Shown: positions 1-7,589, numbered from the stretch's first letter. The stretch is 22,038 bases of DNA from an uncultured Eubacteriales bacterium (GCA_934486455.1 CAKSPR010000033.1:1-22038), one strand, 5' to 3'. Notes: generated by a model not told the origin, from the letters alone. Numbers and translations: made by a program.

Positions 1-61
<61 letters not shown>

Positions 62-64
62 ATA

Positions 65-141
65 TGGCGACCCGGATGGGGATCGAACCCACGACCTCTA
101 GCGTGACAGGCTAGCGTTCTAACCAGCTGAACTACCGGGCC
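65..141 (-). tRNA. tRNA-Asp(GTC)
   Basis: Complete cloverleaf on the reverse strand: acceptor GGCCCGG pairing with CCGGGTC (with a G-U pair), D arm GTTC/GAAC, anticodon stem CTAGC/GCTAG with loop CTGTCAC (anticodon GTC), T arm GTGGG-TTCGATC-CCCAT, discriminator G and an encoded CCA (67-65). It is the first tRNA of a reverse-strand pair with tRNA-Thr. Confidence 0.96.
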
Positions 142-183
142 GTTTACATTTTTTAAATGCGTTCTTTTCACAGCCGCTTCACT

Positions 184-212
184 ATTATAATAACTCGGAG
201 GCATTTTGTCAA
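184..212 (-). promoter_or_regulatory. Sigma-A promoter of the tRNA-Asp/tRNA-Thr transcript
   Basis: On the reverse strand a perfect -35 TTGACA (212-207) and a perfect -10 TATAAT (189-184) are separated by 17 nt. Transcription would begin near 177, about 36 nt before the tRNA-Asp 5' end. Fully consensus hexamers suit a stable-RNA promoter. Confidence 0.9.
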
Positions 213-285
213 TAGTAAATTTTCAAAAACCGTCATTTTTTTATTTTGCATCGGGTTAAGAGGCAAACACGCGCACAAAAGGCTG

Positions 286-837
286 TTAATTCCCGTTGCA
301 CCAAAGCTTTTGGAGCGTCTTTGATTTTTCTCCCGCGGCAAGGGTTAAAAAACCTATTGCAAGTCCGAGCAATGCGGCAAAGATGACATCCGACGGAAAA
401 TGGACAAAAAGATACAGCCTTGAAACGGCGATAAGAACGGCCAGCGGTATGGCGAAAGCAGCAAACCTTCTTCCGGCCGAGCAAAGAATGACGGCCGAAA
501 TAACCGACGAAAGGGTGTGCCCCGACGGGAAGGAAAAATCGGTGGGATTTTTTATGAGCAAGGATATATCCTCGGTCCAGCAGGGTCTTGGGCGGGCCAC
601 AAGATTCTTTAAAGCCACATTACCTATAACCAGGCCGACAAGCATTCCGCAAAGACAAAGCAAGCCGTATTTTCTGTACTTTTTTGAGCAAAGAAGAATC
701 GCCGAAATAGCTATCCATATAATCCCGCTGTTTCCCGCTGCCGAAACAACGGGCATGACGGCGTCTAAAAACGGGCAAAACAGATTGTCCCTTATAAAGC
801 GGAGGATCGCCCAATCAACATTCTGAATAAACTCCAC
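286..837 (-). CDS. PAP2-family membrane phosphatase (phosphatidic-acid phosphatase type 2)
   Basis: A 183-residue integral membrane protein of the PAP2 superfamily. All three family motifs are visible: KNLVARPRP, PSGH and SRLYLFVHFPSD, giving the usual Lys/Arg, His and Arg-His-Asp active site for hydrolysis of lipid phosphates such as undecaprenyl diphosphate or phosphatidate. Hydrophobic segments before, between and after the motifs fit the 5-6 helix fold. I place the start at the GTG at 837, because GGGAGG lies 8 nt upstream and the protein then begins VEFIQNVDWAILRFI. The reading frame stays open to an ATG at 924, but that would add a charged, Cys-containing tail without a ribosome-binding site. 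The gene is divergent from cysK and has its own promoter. The precise lipid substrate cannot be told from sequence. Confidence 0.88.
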   Translation of the reverse strand: MEFIQNVDWAILRFIRDNLFCPFLDAVMPVVSAAGNSGIIWIAISAILLCSKKYRKYGLLCLCGMLVGLVIGNVALKNLVARPRPCWTEDISLLIKNPTDFSFPSGHTLSSVISAVILCSAGRRFAAFAIPLAVLIAVSRLYLFVHFPSDVIFAALLGLAIGFLTLAAGEKSKTLQKLWCNGN

Positions 838-911
838 GGTTTTTACCTCCCATTCGGTTATCGGCGCGCAGACCGGCCGACATATCTTATTTTGCCGACG
901 TTTCATCAAAT

Positions 912-940
912 ATATTAACCGCAACGAAGCGGTCGGTCAA
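912..940 (-). promoter_or_regulatory. Promoter of the PAP2 phosphatase gene
   Basis: Reverse-strand -35 TTGACC (940-935), 17-nt spacer, -10 TAATAT (917-912). The predicted start near 905 gives a leader of about 68 nt, in which GTCGGC and GCCGAT can form a small hairpin. The spacer contains CCGC-N6-GCGG, a short inverted repeat of unknown meaning. Confidence 0.65.
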
Positions 941-979
941 CACCTTCGAAATATTTTTAAAAAATATTTAAAAAAAGAC

Positions 980-1035
980 TTGACAAATGCTTATGGAGGG
1001 TGTATTATCATACCAACCTACGAGATAGGTAGGTA
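980..1035 (+). promoter_or_regulatory. cysK promoter with overlapping Rrf2-type inverted-repeat operator
   Basis: Seen: -35 TTGACA (980-985), 17-nt spacer, -10 TATTAT (1003-1008), then an inverted repeat at 1011-1035 with arms TACCAACCTA and TAGGTAGGTA around CGAGA (9 of 10 positions pair). The repeat covers the expected transcription start near 1015, so a bound protein would block initiation. Known: Rrf2-family regulators of cysteine and Fe-S metabolism (CymR, IscR) bind extended inverted repeats of about this length, and ACC/GGT-rich arms are plausible for them. Inferred: the Rrf2 gene at 6520-6948 encodes the regulator. An A-rich tract at 961-977 directly upstream of the -35 resembles an UP element. 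Confidence 0.8.
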
Positions 1036-1108
1036 ATAACAAGGTTTATTTACATCAACAAAAATAAAGAGGTCGCTCAGCCGACCGAATAAAAAAGGAG
1101 CAGTTATT

Positions 1109-2041
1109 ATGTCAAAGGTTTATTCTTCCGCAGATCAGCTTATCGGTTCAACCCCCTTGCTCGAGCTTACACACATCGAAAAGGAATTGGAGTTAAAGGC
1201 CAAAATTCTTGCCAAGCTTGAATATTTCAATCCCGCGGGCTCGGTAAAGGATCGTATTGCCAAGGCCATGATCGACGAGGCCGAGGCTTCGGGCAAGCTT
1301 AAAAAGGGCTCGGTCATTATCGAACCCACCTCGGGCAACACCGGTATCGGTCTTGCGGCAGTGGCCGCCGCAAAGGGCTACCGTATCATCATCGTTATGC
1401 CCGAAACCATGTCGGTTGAACGCCGCCAGCTTATGAAGGCATACGGTGCCGAGCTTGTGCTTTCGGACGGAACCAAGGGAATGAAGGGCGCCATCGCCAA
1501 GGCTGAAGAGCTTGCAAAAGAAATTCCCGACAGCTTTATTCCGGGTCAGTTTGTCAACCCCGCCAACCCCAAGGCTCATTTTGAGCATACCGGCCCCGAA
1601 ATCTTTGAGGACACCGACGGAGCGGTAGATATATTTGTGGCCGGCGTAGGTACCGGCGGAACCATCACCGGCGTGGGCGGATATCTTAAATCCAAAAAGC
1701 CCGAGGTCAGGGTAGTGGCGGTAGAGCCCGCCACCTCTGCGGTGCTTTCCACCGGAGTTGCCGGAGCCCATAAGATTCAGGGCATCGGTGCAGGCTTTGT
1801 TCCCGATGTACTTGACACCAAGGTTTACGACGAGATTATTCCCGTTGCCGACGACGACGCCTTTGCTACCGGACGGAAGATCGGTCATAAGGAAGGCGTA
1901 CTTGTGGGGATTTCCTCGGGTGCGGCGGTTTTTGCCGCCATAGAGCTTGCCAAGCGCCCCGAAAACGAGGGCAAAACCATTGTGGTGCTGCTTCCCGACA
2001 CCGGCGACAGATACCTTTCCACCCCGCTTTTTGCGGAATAA
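1109..2041 (+). CDS. cysK: Cysteine synthase A (O-acetylserine sulfhydrylase)
   Basis: A 310-residue PLP enzyme that makes cysteine from O-acetylserine and sulfide in the cytoplasm. The PLP lysine is K47 in NPAGSVKDR; the substrate loop TSGNTG is at 74-79; the glycine-rich phosphate-binding loop appears as GVGTGGTITGVG; the C-terminal PDTGDRYLST is typical of CysK. Length matches the bacterial CysK/CysM family. The start ATG has GGAG 8 nt upstream. The leader is about 94 nt and carries an inverted-repeat operator at the transcription start, so expression is probably tied to cysteine or Fe-S status. It precedes the metF-metH operon, forming a sulfur amino-acid locus, but a separate promoter lies between them. 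CysM-like activity with other sulfur donors cannot be excluded. Confidence 0.95.
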   Translation: MSKVYSSADQLIGSTPLLELTHIEKELELKAKILAKLEYFNPAGSVKDRIAKAMIDEAEASGKLKKGSVIIEPTSGNTGIGLAAVAAAKGYRIIIVMPETMSVERRQLMKAYGAELVLSDGTKGMKGAIAKAEELAKEIPDSFIPGQFVNPANPKAHFEHTGPEIFEDTDGAVDIFVAGVGTGGTITGVGGYLKSKKPEVRVVAVEPATSAVLSTGVAGAHKIQGIGAGFVPDVLDTKVYDEIIPVADDDAFATGRKIGHKEGVLVGISSGAAVFAAIELAKRPENEGKTIVVLLPDTGDRYLSTPLFAE

Positions 2042-2176
2042 CAAAAAACGAGAGCATTTCAAGGAAGGATTCCTTTAAATAACCTTATTCGGATTGCATT
2101 TTTTGATTAAAGGCTCCCGTCTGTTTTGAAAGCGTTTTTAAAACATAAAACAGTCTTTGTCCGATAAAAAAAGTCC

Positions 2177-2205
2177 TTTAAATCGGGGGCGAACAGTGCT
2201 ATAAT
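2177..2205 (+). promoter_or_regulatory. Extended -10 promoter of the metF-metH operon
   Basis: TGCTATAAT gives an extended -10 (hexamer 2200-2205). A weaker -35, TTTAAA (2177-2182), sits 17 nt upstream. Predicted start is near 2212, leaving about 204 nt of leader before the metF start. Between the cysK stop and this promoter (2042-2176) I see only a weak AAGGAA/TTCCTT hairpin without a U tract and no gene. Confidence 0.65.
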
Positions 2206-2415
2206 GGAAATGGCGAAAACCCGTTTTTGAAATTTTGTCTTTTCCTTTCTGCCTTGTCCGCCGCCGATGTTTTTGTCTTTTCCGAAACACAACGCCTGGA
2301 CTAAACCTGAATTCCGGCGTATTTCGGCTGCGGCATACTTCCCCGTTTTCTTCTTTAAACAACCAGACCTTCAAAAACAAAAACGCCGAAAATCTGTTTT
2401 AAACGGAGAATGTTT
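2206..2415 (+). promoter_or_regulatory. Structured leader of the metF-metH operon, class unassigned
   Basis: This ~200-nt stretch has no gene. Two nested helices can be drawn. P1 pairs 2258-2267 (CCGCCGCCGA) with 2324-2333 (TCGGCTGCGG), with one C-U mismatch. Inside it, P2 pairs ACGCCTGGA (2292-2300) with TCCGGCGT (2313-2320), with one bulged U. Near the start codon, ACGCCG (2383-2388) can pair instead with CGGCGT of P2 (2315-2320), or GCCGAAA (2385-2391) with TTTCGGC (2322-2328) of P1. Also CCGTTT (2343-2348) complements AAACGG (2401-2406) of the ribosome-binding site. This is the layout of a translational switch. I do not see S-box, T-box, cobalamin or THF riboswitch hallmarks. Folding was done by eye only. 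Confidence 0.45.
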
Positions 2416-3303
2416 ATGAAAATTTCAGAGCTGCTAAAATCCCGTCGCTATTCCCTTTCGTTTGAGGTTTTTCCTCCGAAAACATATTCCCTTTTTGAAA
2501 GCGTAAAAAGCTCCACAGAGGAAATTGCCAAGCTTTCTCCGTCGTTCATGAGCGTGACCTACGGAGCGGGCGGCGGTACCAGCGAATACACCCTCGCCAT
2601 AGCCAAAAACATCAAGGAGCAATACGGCGTGCCCTCTCTCGCCCACCTGACCTGCATTTCCTCCACAAAGCAAACCGTCGAAAAAATGATAGGCTCATTC
2701 AGGGATGCGGGTATAGAAAATATAATGGCGCTTAGGGGCGACATTCCGAAGGACAGGCAAAACGAGGACAGGGCTTTGTGGGACTATCGCTTTGCCGTTG
2801 AGCTTGTGAGAGACATAAAGCGGCTCGCCCCTGAATTTTGCGTGGGTGCCGCCGCATATCCCGAGATCCACCCCGAAAGCAAAAATCAGAGAGAAGACAT
2901 CAAATACCTTAAAGAAAAGGTGGATGCCGGCTGCGATTTTCTTACCACACAGATGTTTTTCGATAACAATCTGCTTTACAATTTCCTTTATAAAATAAGA
3001 GAGGCGGGTATAACCGTCCCGGTAATTGCGGGAATAATGCCCATAACCTCGGCAAGCCAGGTCAAAAGAGCCGTTGAGCTTTCCGGCTCCTTTATGCCCC
3101 AAAGGTTTTTGAGCCTGATCGACGCCTTCGGCGACAGTCCCGACGCAATGAAACAGGCCGGCATTGCCTACGCAACCGACCAGATAATCGACCTTTATGC
3201 CAACGGAATTTGCAATGTCCATGTTTATTCCATGAACAAGCCCGATGTGGCGCAAAGGATAGGTGAAAACCTTTCCCGCATACTCGGCAAAAAGATAATA
3301 TGA
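2416..3303 (+). CDS. metF: 5,10-methylenetetrahydrofolate reductase
   Basis: A 295-residue FAD-dependent TIM-barrel enzyme that reduces methylene-THF to methyl-THF, the methyl donor for MetH encoded just downstream. Family motifs: SFEVFPPK near the N terminus with the catalytic Glu, LRGDIPKD, AAYPEIHPES, and FLTTQMFFDN. Length equals the bacterial MetF type (about 290-300). Two in-frame ATGs exist (2410 and 2416). I prefer 2416, because GGAG at 2405-2408 is then 7 nt away, against 1 nt for 2410. The stop overlaps the next start as ATGA, so the two genes are translationally coupled. In anaerobes MetF may draw on a partner or ferredoxin; no partner subunit (MetV) is seen here. Confidence 0.95.
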   Translation: MKISELLKSRRYSLSFEVFPPKTYSLFESVKSSTEEIAKLSPSFMSVTYGAGGGTSEYTLAIAKNIKEQYGVPSLAHLTCISSTKQTVEKMIGSFRDAGIENIMALRGDIPKDRQNEDRALWDYRFAVELVRDIKRLAPEFCVGAAAYPEIHPESKNQREDIKYLKEKVDAGCDFLTTQMFFDNNLLYNFLYKIREAGITVPVIAGIMPITSASQVKRAVELSGSFMPQRFLSLIDAFGDSPDAMKQAGIAYATDQIIDLYANGICNVHVYSMNKPDVAQRIGENLSRILGKKII

Positions 3304-3962
3304 CGGTGTTTCAGAAAAGCTATGAGCTGCCTCCCTTTGATATGGGAGAGATATACCGCTATTCGGGCATAAAGCAGCCGGACGAAAAGCTGCGGGCAAC
3401 CGTTGCCGAATGTGCCGATATGTGCCGCGATTTTTCGGGCGGAGTATGTTTTTGCGAGGTGCCGATAAAAACCGACGGGCAGACCGTCGACCTTTCCTTT
3501 GCAAATGTTCAAAGCACGGGGCTTGGCAAAAACCTTAAAAACTGCGACAGTGCGGTAATCTTTGCCGCCACGGTAGGCGTGGAAATAGACAGGCTCATAA
3601 GCAAATACAGCCTTATAAGCCCCTCAAAGGCGGTAATACTCGGAGCCATAGGCGCCGAACGGATTGAAGCCGCCTGCAACCGATTCTGTGACGATATAAA
3701 GCGACAAAAGGCAAAGGAAGGCAAATTCACCCGCCCAAGATTTTCCCCCGGCTACGGCGATTTTCCGCTTGAATTTCAGCGCGACATTTTTGCCCTGCTC
3801 GACTGTTTTCGGAAAATAGGCCTGTCCCTTTCGGAATCGCTTTTAATGAGTCCGTCAAAATCGGTAACGGCCATTGTGGGAATATCCGACACCCCCTGCA
3901 GAGATACATCGGGATGTTTATACTGCGAAAACGCCGATTGCAATTTCAGAAAGGAGCCATGA
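3300..3962 (+). CDS. Stand-alone MetH reactivation-domain protein
   Basis: A 220-residue soluble protein matching the C-terminal activation (AdoMet-binding) domain of cobalamin-dependent methionine synthase. Visible family features are RPRFSPGYGDFP, which corresponds to the SAM-binding RxxxGY region, and LSESLLMSPSKSVTAIVGI, which corresponds to the conserved (T/S)E-S-x-x-M-x-P segment. The C terminus holds CRDTSGCLYCENADCNFRK, four cysteines in a short span that could bind a metal or Fe-S cluster. Its job is inferred to be reductive re-methylation of cob(II)alamin on MetH: the MetH next door ends without this domain, and the gene lies between metF and metH, overlapping metF by 4 nt. The electron donor is not identified; the ferredoxin at 20765-20935 is a remote possibility. 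Confidence 0.88.
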   Translation: MTVFQKSYELPPFDMGEIYRYSGIKQPDEKLRATVAECADMCRDFSGGVCFCEVPIKTDGQTVDLSFANVQSTGLGKNLKNCDSAVIFAATVGVEIDRLISKYSLISPSKAVILGAIGAERIEAACNRFCDDIKRQKAKEGKFTRPRFSPGYGDFPLEFQRDIFALLDCFRKIGLSLSESLLMSPSKSVTAIVGISDTPCRDTSGCLYCENADCNFRKEP

Positions 3963-3968
3963 ATTCAA

Positions 3969-6374
3969 ATGCTTAAAAAAGAACAGCTCAAAACAAAACG
4001 GCTATATCTTGACGGCGGCTGCGGCACCCTTCTTCAGCAAAGAGGGCTTGCTCCCGGTGAGCTTCCCGAGCTTTGGAGCCTTTCTCACCCCGACGACATG
4101 GTGGATATACATAAAAGCTATTTTGACGCCGGCTCAAACATCGTTTGCTCAAACACCTTCGGCGCAAATACCCTGAAATTCGGCCGAAAAACCGAGGAAA
4201 TCATCGCCGCCGCCATCGAAAACGCAAAAAAAGCCGCCGCCCTTTCCTCGTCAAAGGGAGAAAAATATGTTGCTCTCGACATCGGCCCTCTCGGCAAGCT
4301 TTTAAAGCCGCTTGGGGATTTGGAATTTGAAAAGGCGGTCGAAATTTTTTCACAGACGGTAAAATTCGGAGCCGCTCACGGTGCCGATCTTATATTCATC
4401 GAAACCATGAGCGACAGCTATGAGACCAAGGCGGCCGTGCTTGCCGCAAAGGAAAGCTGCGATCTTCCCGTATTTGCATCAAATGCCTACGGTGAAAACG
4501 GCAAGCTGCTGACCGGCGCCTCCCCCGCCTCCATGGCGGCACTTCTGGAGGGGCTTTCGGTGGACGCTATCGGGGTTAACTGCTCCCTCGGGCCCAAGCA
4601 GCTTTTAGATCCCATAAAGGAGCTTTTAAGCCATTCCTCCACCCCCATTTTCGCAAAACCCAATGCGGGACTGCCGAGAAACGACGGCGAAAAGACCTTT
4701 TACGACCTCGACGCCGACGGTTTTGCAAAGGAAATGGAGGAAATAAGCAGGCTTGGGGTATCCATTCTCGGCGGATGCTGCGGCACCACTCCCGAATACA
4801 TAAAAAAGACGGTGGAAGCCACAAAAAACGACCCCGTCCTTCCCATCGAAGAAAAAAATATCACCTGCGTTTGCTCCTACGGAAAATATGTAGAAATGGG
4901 AAATCAGCCGATCATCATCGGAGAGCGCATAAATCCCACCGGCAAAAAGCGGTTTAAACAGGCTCTTCTTGAAGGGGATACCGATTATATTTTAGGTGAA
5001 GCGGCGGCTCAGCAGGACGCGGGAGCCCACATTCTCGACGTTAATGTGGGTCTTCCCGAAATAGACGAGCCGACGGTGCTTGAGCATACGGTTTTCGAGC
5101 TTCAAACGGTCACCGACCTGCCTCTGCAAATCGACACCTCAAACGCAAAGGCCATGGAAAAGGCTCTGAGAATCTACAACGGCAAGGCGATGGTCAATTC
5201 GGTCAACGGCAAAAAGGAAAGCATGGAGGCCGTTTTCCCGTTGGTTAAAAAATACGGCGGAACGGTCGTGGCGCTGACCCTCGACGAAAACGGAATTCCC
5301 GAAACCAAAGAGGGACGCATAGCGGTCGCCGAGAAAATACTCAAAACGGCCGAAGGCTACGGCATATCAAGAAAGGACATTGTTTTTGACCCTATGTGTA
5401 TGTCGGTCAGCGTTGATTGCAACGCCGCCGCAACCACCCTCGATACCCTCGATTACATCAGACACGAAATGGGGCAAAATACCGTGCTGGGTGTTTCAAA
5501 TGTTTCTTTCGGACTGCCCTCGAGGCCGACGGTGAACGGCGCGTTTTTCACCCTTGCCCTCGAAAGAGGTCTTTCGGCCGGCATTGTCAATCCCAAATCC
5601 CCCGACATTTTAAAGGCATATTACACATACCTTCTGCTCGGCGGATTCGACCGAAACTGCGGGCAGTATATCTCCTTTGCCCAAAGCATAGAAGAAACGG
5701 TGTCGATAAAATCGGGTGAAAAAGGCGACGGAGATACCGACGGAAGTCTTTTTAAAGCCATAACCAAGGGCTTTAAGGAGCGGGCATCCGCCGAGTGCCA
5801 AAAGCTTCTTGAAACCGAACAGCCCCTTTCGATCATCGACGGTCACATAATTCCCGCCCTTGACACGGTGGGTAAAAAATTCGAACAAAAGGTGCTTTAT
5901 CTTCCTCAGCTTCTTATGAGCGCCGAGGCGGCGAAGTCGGCCTTTGAATGTATAAAGGAAAAAATGGCGGGCTCGGGAGAAAACAAACAGAAAAAAATCA
6001 AGATCGTCATCGCCACCGTAAAGGGAGACATTCACGACATCGGCAAAAATATTGTTAAAACCCTGCTCGAAAATTATGATTTTGATGTTATCGATCTCGG
6101 CAAGGATGTTGATCCCGAAAAAGTGGTCGAGGAGGTCACAAAAGTAAAGGCTCCCCTTTGCGGACTCAGCGCCCTTATGACCACCACCGTCCCCGCAATG
6201 GAGCAGACCATAAAGCTGCTTAAAGAGGCCGCTCCCTATTGCAAAATAGCAGTGGGAGGCGCGGTTATGACCGCCGATTATGCAGAGCGCATAGGCGCCG
6301 ACAAATATGCCAAGGACGCCATGGAAACGGTGAGATATGCCGAACAGCTTAACCGGCAGCTTAAAGGACATTGA
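3969..6374 (+). CDS. metH: Cobalamin-dependent methionine synthase, short form lacking the activation domain
   Basis: An 801-residue modular enzyme transferring the methyl group of methyl-THF to homocysteine through cobalamin. Order of domains: homocysteine S-methyltransferase barrel (about 1-290) with zinc ligands in GVNCSLGP and GGCCGTTPE; pterin-binding barrel (about 310-570) starting at IIIGERINPTGKKRF; helical B12 cap (about 590-670); Rossmann B12-binding domain (about 675-790) with GDIHDIGKN, whose His replaces the lower cobalt ligand. E. coli MetH is about 1227 residues; the missing C terminus is the reactivation domain, supplied by the preceding gene. The start ATG has AAGGAG 12 nt upstream, a somewhat long spacing, and lies 6 nt after the upstream stop. 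Third gene of the metF operon. Confidence 0.96.
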   Translation: MLKKEQLKTKRLYLDGGCGTLLQQRGLAPGELPELWSLSHPDDMVDIHKSYFDAGSNIVCSNTFGANTLKFGRKTEEIIAAAIENAKKAAALSSSKGEKYVALDIGPLGKLLKPLGDLEFEKAVEIFSQTVKFGAAHGADLIFIETMSDSYETKAAVLAAKESCDLPVFASNAYGENGKLLTGASPASMAALLEGLSVDAIGVNCSLGPKQLLDPIKELLSHSSTPIFAKPNAGLPRNDGEKTFYDLDADGFAKEMEEISRLGVSILGGCCGTTPEYIKKTVEATKNDPVLPIEEKNITCVCSYGKYVEMGNQPIIIGERINPTGKKRFKQALLEGDTDYILGEAAAQQDAGAHILDVNVGLPEIDEPTVLEHTVFELQTVTDLPLQIDTSNAKAMEKALRIYNGKAMVNSVNGKKESMEAVFPLVKKYGGTVVALTLDENGIPETKEGRIAVAEKILKTAEGYGISRKDIVFDPMCMSVSVDCNAAATTLDTLDYIRHEMGQNTVLGVSNVSFGLPSRPTVNGAFFTLALERGLSAGIVNPKSPDILKAYYTYLLLGGFDRNCGQYISFAQSIEETVSIKSGEKGDGDTDGSLFKAITKGFKERASAECQKLLETEQPLSIIDGHIIPALDTVGKKFEQKVLYLPQLLMSAEAAKSAFECIKEKMAGSGENKQKKIKIVIATVKGDIHDIGKNIVKTLLENYDFDVIDLGKDVDPEKVVEEVTKVKAPLCGLSALMTTTVPAMEQTIKLLKEAAPYCKIAVGGAVMTADYAERIGADKYAKDAMETVRYAEQLNRQLKGH

Positions 6375-6519
6375 GCCGACCATAAAGACGCACCGGGCAA
6401 GCGGTTAAGCAGGCTCGCACCGACCCCGAGAGCATTATTCGGCAACCGCGAAACAGACTCAAAACGCACGGCATCACACATCAAGCACACATTATTCCAA
6501 AATCAAAGGACTGACAAAA

Positions 6520-6948
6520 ATGAAGATCTCCACCAAGGGCAGATATGCCCTGCGGGTTATCATCGATCTGGCCGAACATCGAAGCGGCGAATACATTCCC
6601 ATGAAAGAGGTGGCCGCACGGCAGGACATTTCGCTGAAATACATCGAAAAGATTATGCCGCTGCTGACCAAAAACGGACTCGTTGAGGGAATACACGGCA
6701 AGGGCGGCGGATACAAGCTTAAAGCCGACCCGCAGTTTCTGACGGTGGGAGAGATTCTGCGGCTGGCCGAAGGGGATTTAGCCCCGGTCGCCTGTCTTTC
6801 AAAGGAAGCTCCCCCCTGTTCTCTCGCCGGAGAATGCCGCACCATTTCCATGTGGCGGAAGTTTTATAAAATGACCAACGACTTTTTCGACGGCATAACC
6901 ATAGCCGACCTTATGGAAATTTCTCCCGCCGATAACTATGTCATTTAA
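6520..6948 (+). CDS. Rrf2-family transcriptional regulator, IscR-like with three cysteines
   Basis: A 142-residue winged-helix regulator. The N terminus MKISTKGRYALRVIIDLA and KYIEKIMPLL with the wing HGKGGGYKL are diagnostic of Rrf2. Cysteines C92, C100 and C106 (CLSKEAPPC and CSLAGEC) sit where IscR binds its [2Fe-2S] cluster, although the first spacing is 7 residues instead of the usual 5. CymR, the cysteine regulator of Bacilli, lacks these cysteines, so this protein probably senses Fe-S status or thiols. AAAGGA lies upstream of the ATG. It follows metH after 145 nt with a GCGGTT/AACCGC hairpin (6401-6406/6444-6449) and no obvious promoter. The inverted repeat at the cysK start (1011-1035) is its likely target; no copy of that repeat is seen in front of this gene. 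Confidence 0.92.
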   Translation: MKISTKGRYALRVIIDLAEHRSGEYIPMKEVAARQDISLKYIEKIMPLLTKNGLVEGIHGKGGGYKLKADPQFLTVGEILRLAEGDLAPVACLSKEAPPCSLAGECRTISMWRKFYKMTNDFFDGITIADLMEISPADNYVI

Positions 6949-6977
6949 GCATCCGCAGCTTAAACAACCGCAGCTAT

Positions 6978-7016
6978 AAAAAACCGCCGTAAGAGCATGC
7001 TCTCACGGCGGTTTTT
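6978..7016 (+). terminator. Intrinsic terminator after the Rrf2 gene
   Basis: A long hairpin with AAACCGCCGT pairing with ACGGCGGTTT, extended inward by AGAGCATGCTCT, followed by a T run. The flanking A run also gives a U tract on the other strand, so it can stop transcription from both sides between the forward met locus and the reverse ribosomal operon. Confidence 0.92.
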
Positions 7017-7112
7017 GTCGGTAATATTACATGGCTTTGTTTCCTTTAACAGCGGCCTTCCGCCGACAGTTTGGGCAGTAAAGCCCCGCAGTCTGTTCCG
7101 CGCCTTTCCGTG

Positions 7113-7144
7113 CAAGAAATAAGCCTCTGCAAAAAGCAGAGGCT
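7113..7144 (-). terminator. Intrinsic terminator of rplM-rpsI
   Basis: Reverse strand: AGCCTCTGC (7144-7136), loop TTTTT, GCAGAGGCT (7130-7122), then TATTTCTT. It starts 31 nt after the rpsI stop. Confidence 0.85.
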
Positions 7145-7175
7145 CTTTGAATTTGAAATGCTTTGTAAGGAGAAA

Positions 7176-7574
7176 TTATCTCTTGGAGAACTGGGGTGCG
7201 CGGCGGGCTCCCTTGAGACCGTATTTCTTACGCTCTTTCATTCTGGGATCGCGGGTCAGGAAACCGGCTTTCTTGAGAATGGGGCGAAGCTCGGCGTCAT
7301 ACTGAAGCAGAGCGCGGGAAAGTCCGTGACGGATAGCACCGGCCTGACCGGTAACTCCGCCGCCGCCTACGCGGCAAACGATGTCGAATTTTCCGTTCGT
7401 CTTGGTGGCTGCAAGAGGCTGACGAACGATGAGTTTAAGGGTCTCGAGACCGAAATAATCGTCGATGTCACGATCGTTAATGGTGATTTTACCGGTGCCG
7501 TTGTAAACGCGGACGCGGGCTACCGAGCTTTTTCTGCGGCCGGTGCCGTAGAAATAAGGTTTGCTGTCGTACAT
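7176..7574 (-). CDS. rpsI: 30S ribosomal protein S9
   Basis: A 132-residue protein with the S9 signatures YGTGRRKSSVARVRV near the N terminus, GGGVTGQAGAIRHGLSRAL in the middle and the conserved C terminus DPRMKERKKYGLKGARRAPQFSKR, whose last Lys-Arg reaches the P-site tRNA. Length is normal. It follows rplM by 15 nt, the universal L13-S9 pair, with a GGGAGG ribosome-binding site in the gap, and ends in a strong terminator. Confidence 0.97.
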   Translation of the reverse strand: MYDSKPYFYGTGRRKSSVARVRVYNGTGKITINDRDIDDYFGLETLKLIVRQPLAATKTNGKFDIVCRVGGGGVTGQAGAIRHGLSRALLQYDAELRPILKKAGFLTRDPRMKERKKYGLKGARRAPQFSKR

Positions 7575-7589
7575 TATTCGTTACCTCCC

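Noticed and set aside
1193..2062. A 289-residue reverse frame opposite cysK
   Set aside because: Shadow of a highly conserved gene; glycine-rich, low-complexity translation caused by the codon bias on the other strand.
2042..2140. Terminator for cysK at AAGGAA-GGA-TTCCTT
   Set aside because: Only 6 bp, AT-rich and without an adjacent T run; not called.
6401..6449. GCGGTT/AACCGC hairpin between metH and the Rrf2 gene as a terminator
   Set aside because: Long loop and no T run; it may fold but does not meet the criteria for an intrinsic terminator or a known RNA.
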